This document shows positions 6,399 to 6,702 of a stretch of 6,702 nt of DNA, piece after piece. Source of the DNA: Phenylobacterium sp. (GTDB lineage: Bacteria; Pseudomonadota; Alphaproteobacteria; Caulobacterales; Caulobacteraceae). The position numbers were made by a program, and so were the translations under genes. The stretch covers positions 1 through 6,702 of the forward strand of contig JAHUZY010000429.1 in the NCBI GenBank assembly GCA_019264505.1, in the 5' to 3' direction. A model generated the notes under the pieces. It made no database searches and was not told where the DNA came from. It saw nothing but the letters and a program-made list of their open reading frames with translations. Within the stretch, counting starts at the first letter, position 1; each line of letters begins with the position of its first letter.

Positions 6399-6702
6399 CT
6401 AGTCCTTCCACGTCTCGGCGCTCTTAGGCGCTTTCGCCGGCGGCTTGGCCTCGGCGAAGGGTGCGTACTTGGCGCGGGCCTCAGCGACCCGGCGGGCCAT
6501 GTCCTCGGCCACCTCGGGATGGCGCGACACCAGGGAATAGGTCTCGCCCGGATCGGTGGTGAGGTCGAACAGCAGCGGGTAGCGGTGCTGGTCCAGCGGG
6601 ATGTCCATGGTCCGGTAGTAGGACCTGGCCACATATTTCCAGCGGGGCGTGCGCACAGCGGCCACGTGCAGATTGTCAAACAGGATCACCTGGTCGTGCG
6701 GC
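6399..6702 (-). CDS. Sulfatase family protein (C-terminal end; runs off the window)
   Basis: Only the last 100 codons are present; the frame is open to the window edge. The segment (HDQVILFDNLHVAAVRTPRW, KYVARSYYRTMD, YPLLFDLTTDPGETYSLV, HPEVAEDMARRV) matches the C-terminal subdomain of type I sulfatases and related alkaline-phosphatase-superfamily hydrolases, where the LFDLxxDPGE stretch is typical. The GTG at 6687-6689 is an internal Val codon, not a start. The active-site Cys/Ser motif that is matured to formylglycine lies outside, so activity, substrate and any signal peptide cannot be judged. The tail (AEAKPPAKAPKSAETWKD) is rich in Ala, Pro and Lys and is probably disordered. The gene is unlikely to share a transcript with anything else visible, because it converges on lepA. 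Confidence 0.85.
   Translation of the reverse strand, partial: PHDQVILFDNLHVAAVRTPRWKYVARSYYRTMDIPLDQHRYPLLFDLTTDPGETYSLVSRHPEVAEDMARRVAEARAKYAPFAEAKPPAKAPKSAETWKD
6431..6460. repeat. Inverted repeat inside the sulfatase 3' end, downstream of lepA
   Basis: TTCGCCG (6433-6439) and CGGCGAA (6452-6458) are perfect complements with a 12-base loop, and the stem can extend by a G-T and a C-G pair. It starts about 40 bases after the lepA stop. No T-run follows on the plus strand, so it is a weak candidate for a lepA terminator. It also encodes the low-complexity sulfatase tail, which could explain the repeat by composition alone. Confidence 0.25.

Noticed and set aside
4910..6679. A 589-codon open frame on the minus strand opposite lepA
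   Set aside because: It is antisense to the strongly conserved lepA and spans into the sulfatase end in another frame. Its translation is Gly/His/Leu/Asp-rich with no recognisable domain, as expected for the mirror of a GC-rich gene.

Overview
The window is GC-rich, densely coding bacterial DNA. The codon use, the gene families (HWE-type histidine kinase, DUF1295 membrane protein, DAACS carrier, penicillin-acylase-like hydrolase, sulfatase) and the protein style of LepA suggest an alphaproteobacterium, perhaps of the Caulobacterales. That placement is inferred from protein resemblance and was not tested by a search.

Layout. Positions 1-3713 hold four minus-strand genes in one direction. In transcription order they are a membrane sensor kinase (3713-2619), a dicarboxylate/amino-acid:cation symporter (2546-1263), a DUF1295 membrane protein (1223-432) and the N-terminal part of an exported penicillin-acylase-family hydrolase (358 to beyond position 1). 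The gaps are only 72, 39 and 73 bases, so one operon is possible. A 179-base divergent intergenic region (3714-3892) carries two inverted repeats. Two plus-strand genes follow: a glutathione S-transferase-like protein (3893-4540) and lepA (4589-6394). The C-terminal end of a sulfatase (6702-6399, minus) converges on lepA with only four bases between the two stop codons. There is no gene-free stretch over 300 bases, and I see no RNA gene, mobile element or CRISPR array.

The most notable item is the sensor kinase. Its N-terminal membrane domain matches the ethylene-binding domain of plant ETR1 and its bacterial relatives, with every binding residue I know from ETR1 mutagenesis present at exact spacing (D38, Y45, I48, I75, C78, H82). 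It is joined directly to an HWE-family kinase core. No response regulator lies in the window. The next gene downstream is a carrier of the glutamate/dicarboxylate family that has lost the usual NMDGT sodium-site motif. A working idea is a copper-dependent gas (ethylene-like) sensor linked to uptake and envelope functions. This is inference from adjacency only.

The plus-strand half looks like ordinary housekeeping and detoxification content. LepA (EF4) is complete with all GTPase motifs and the C-terminal domain.
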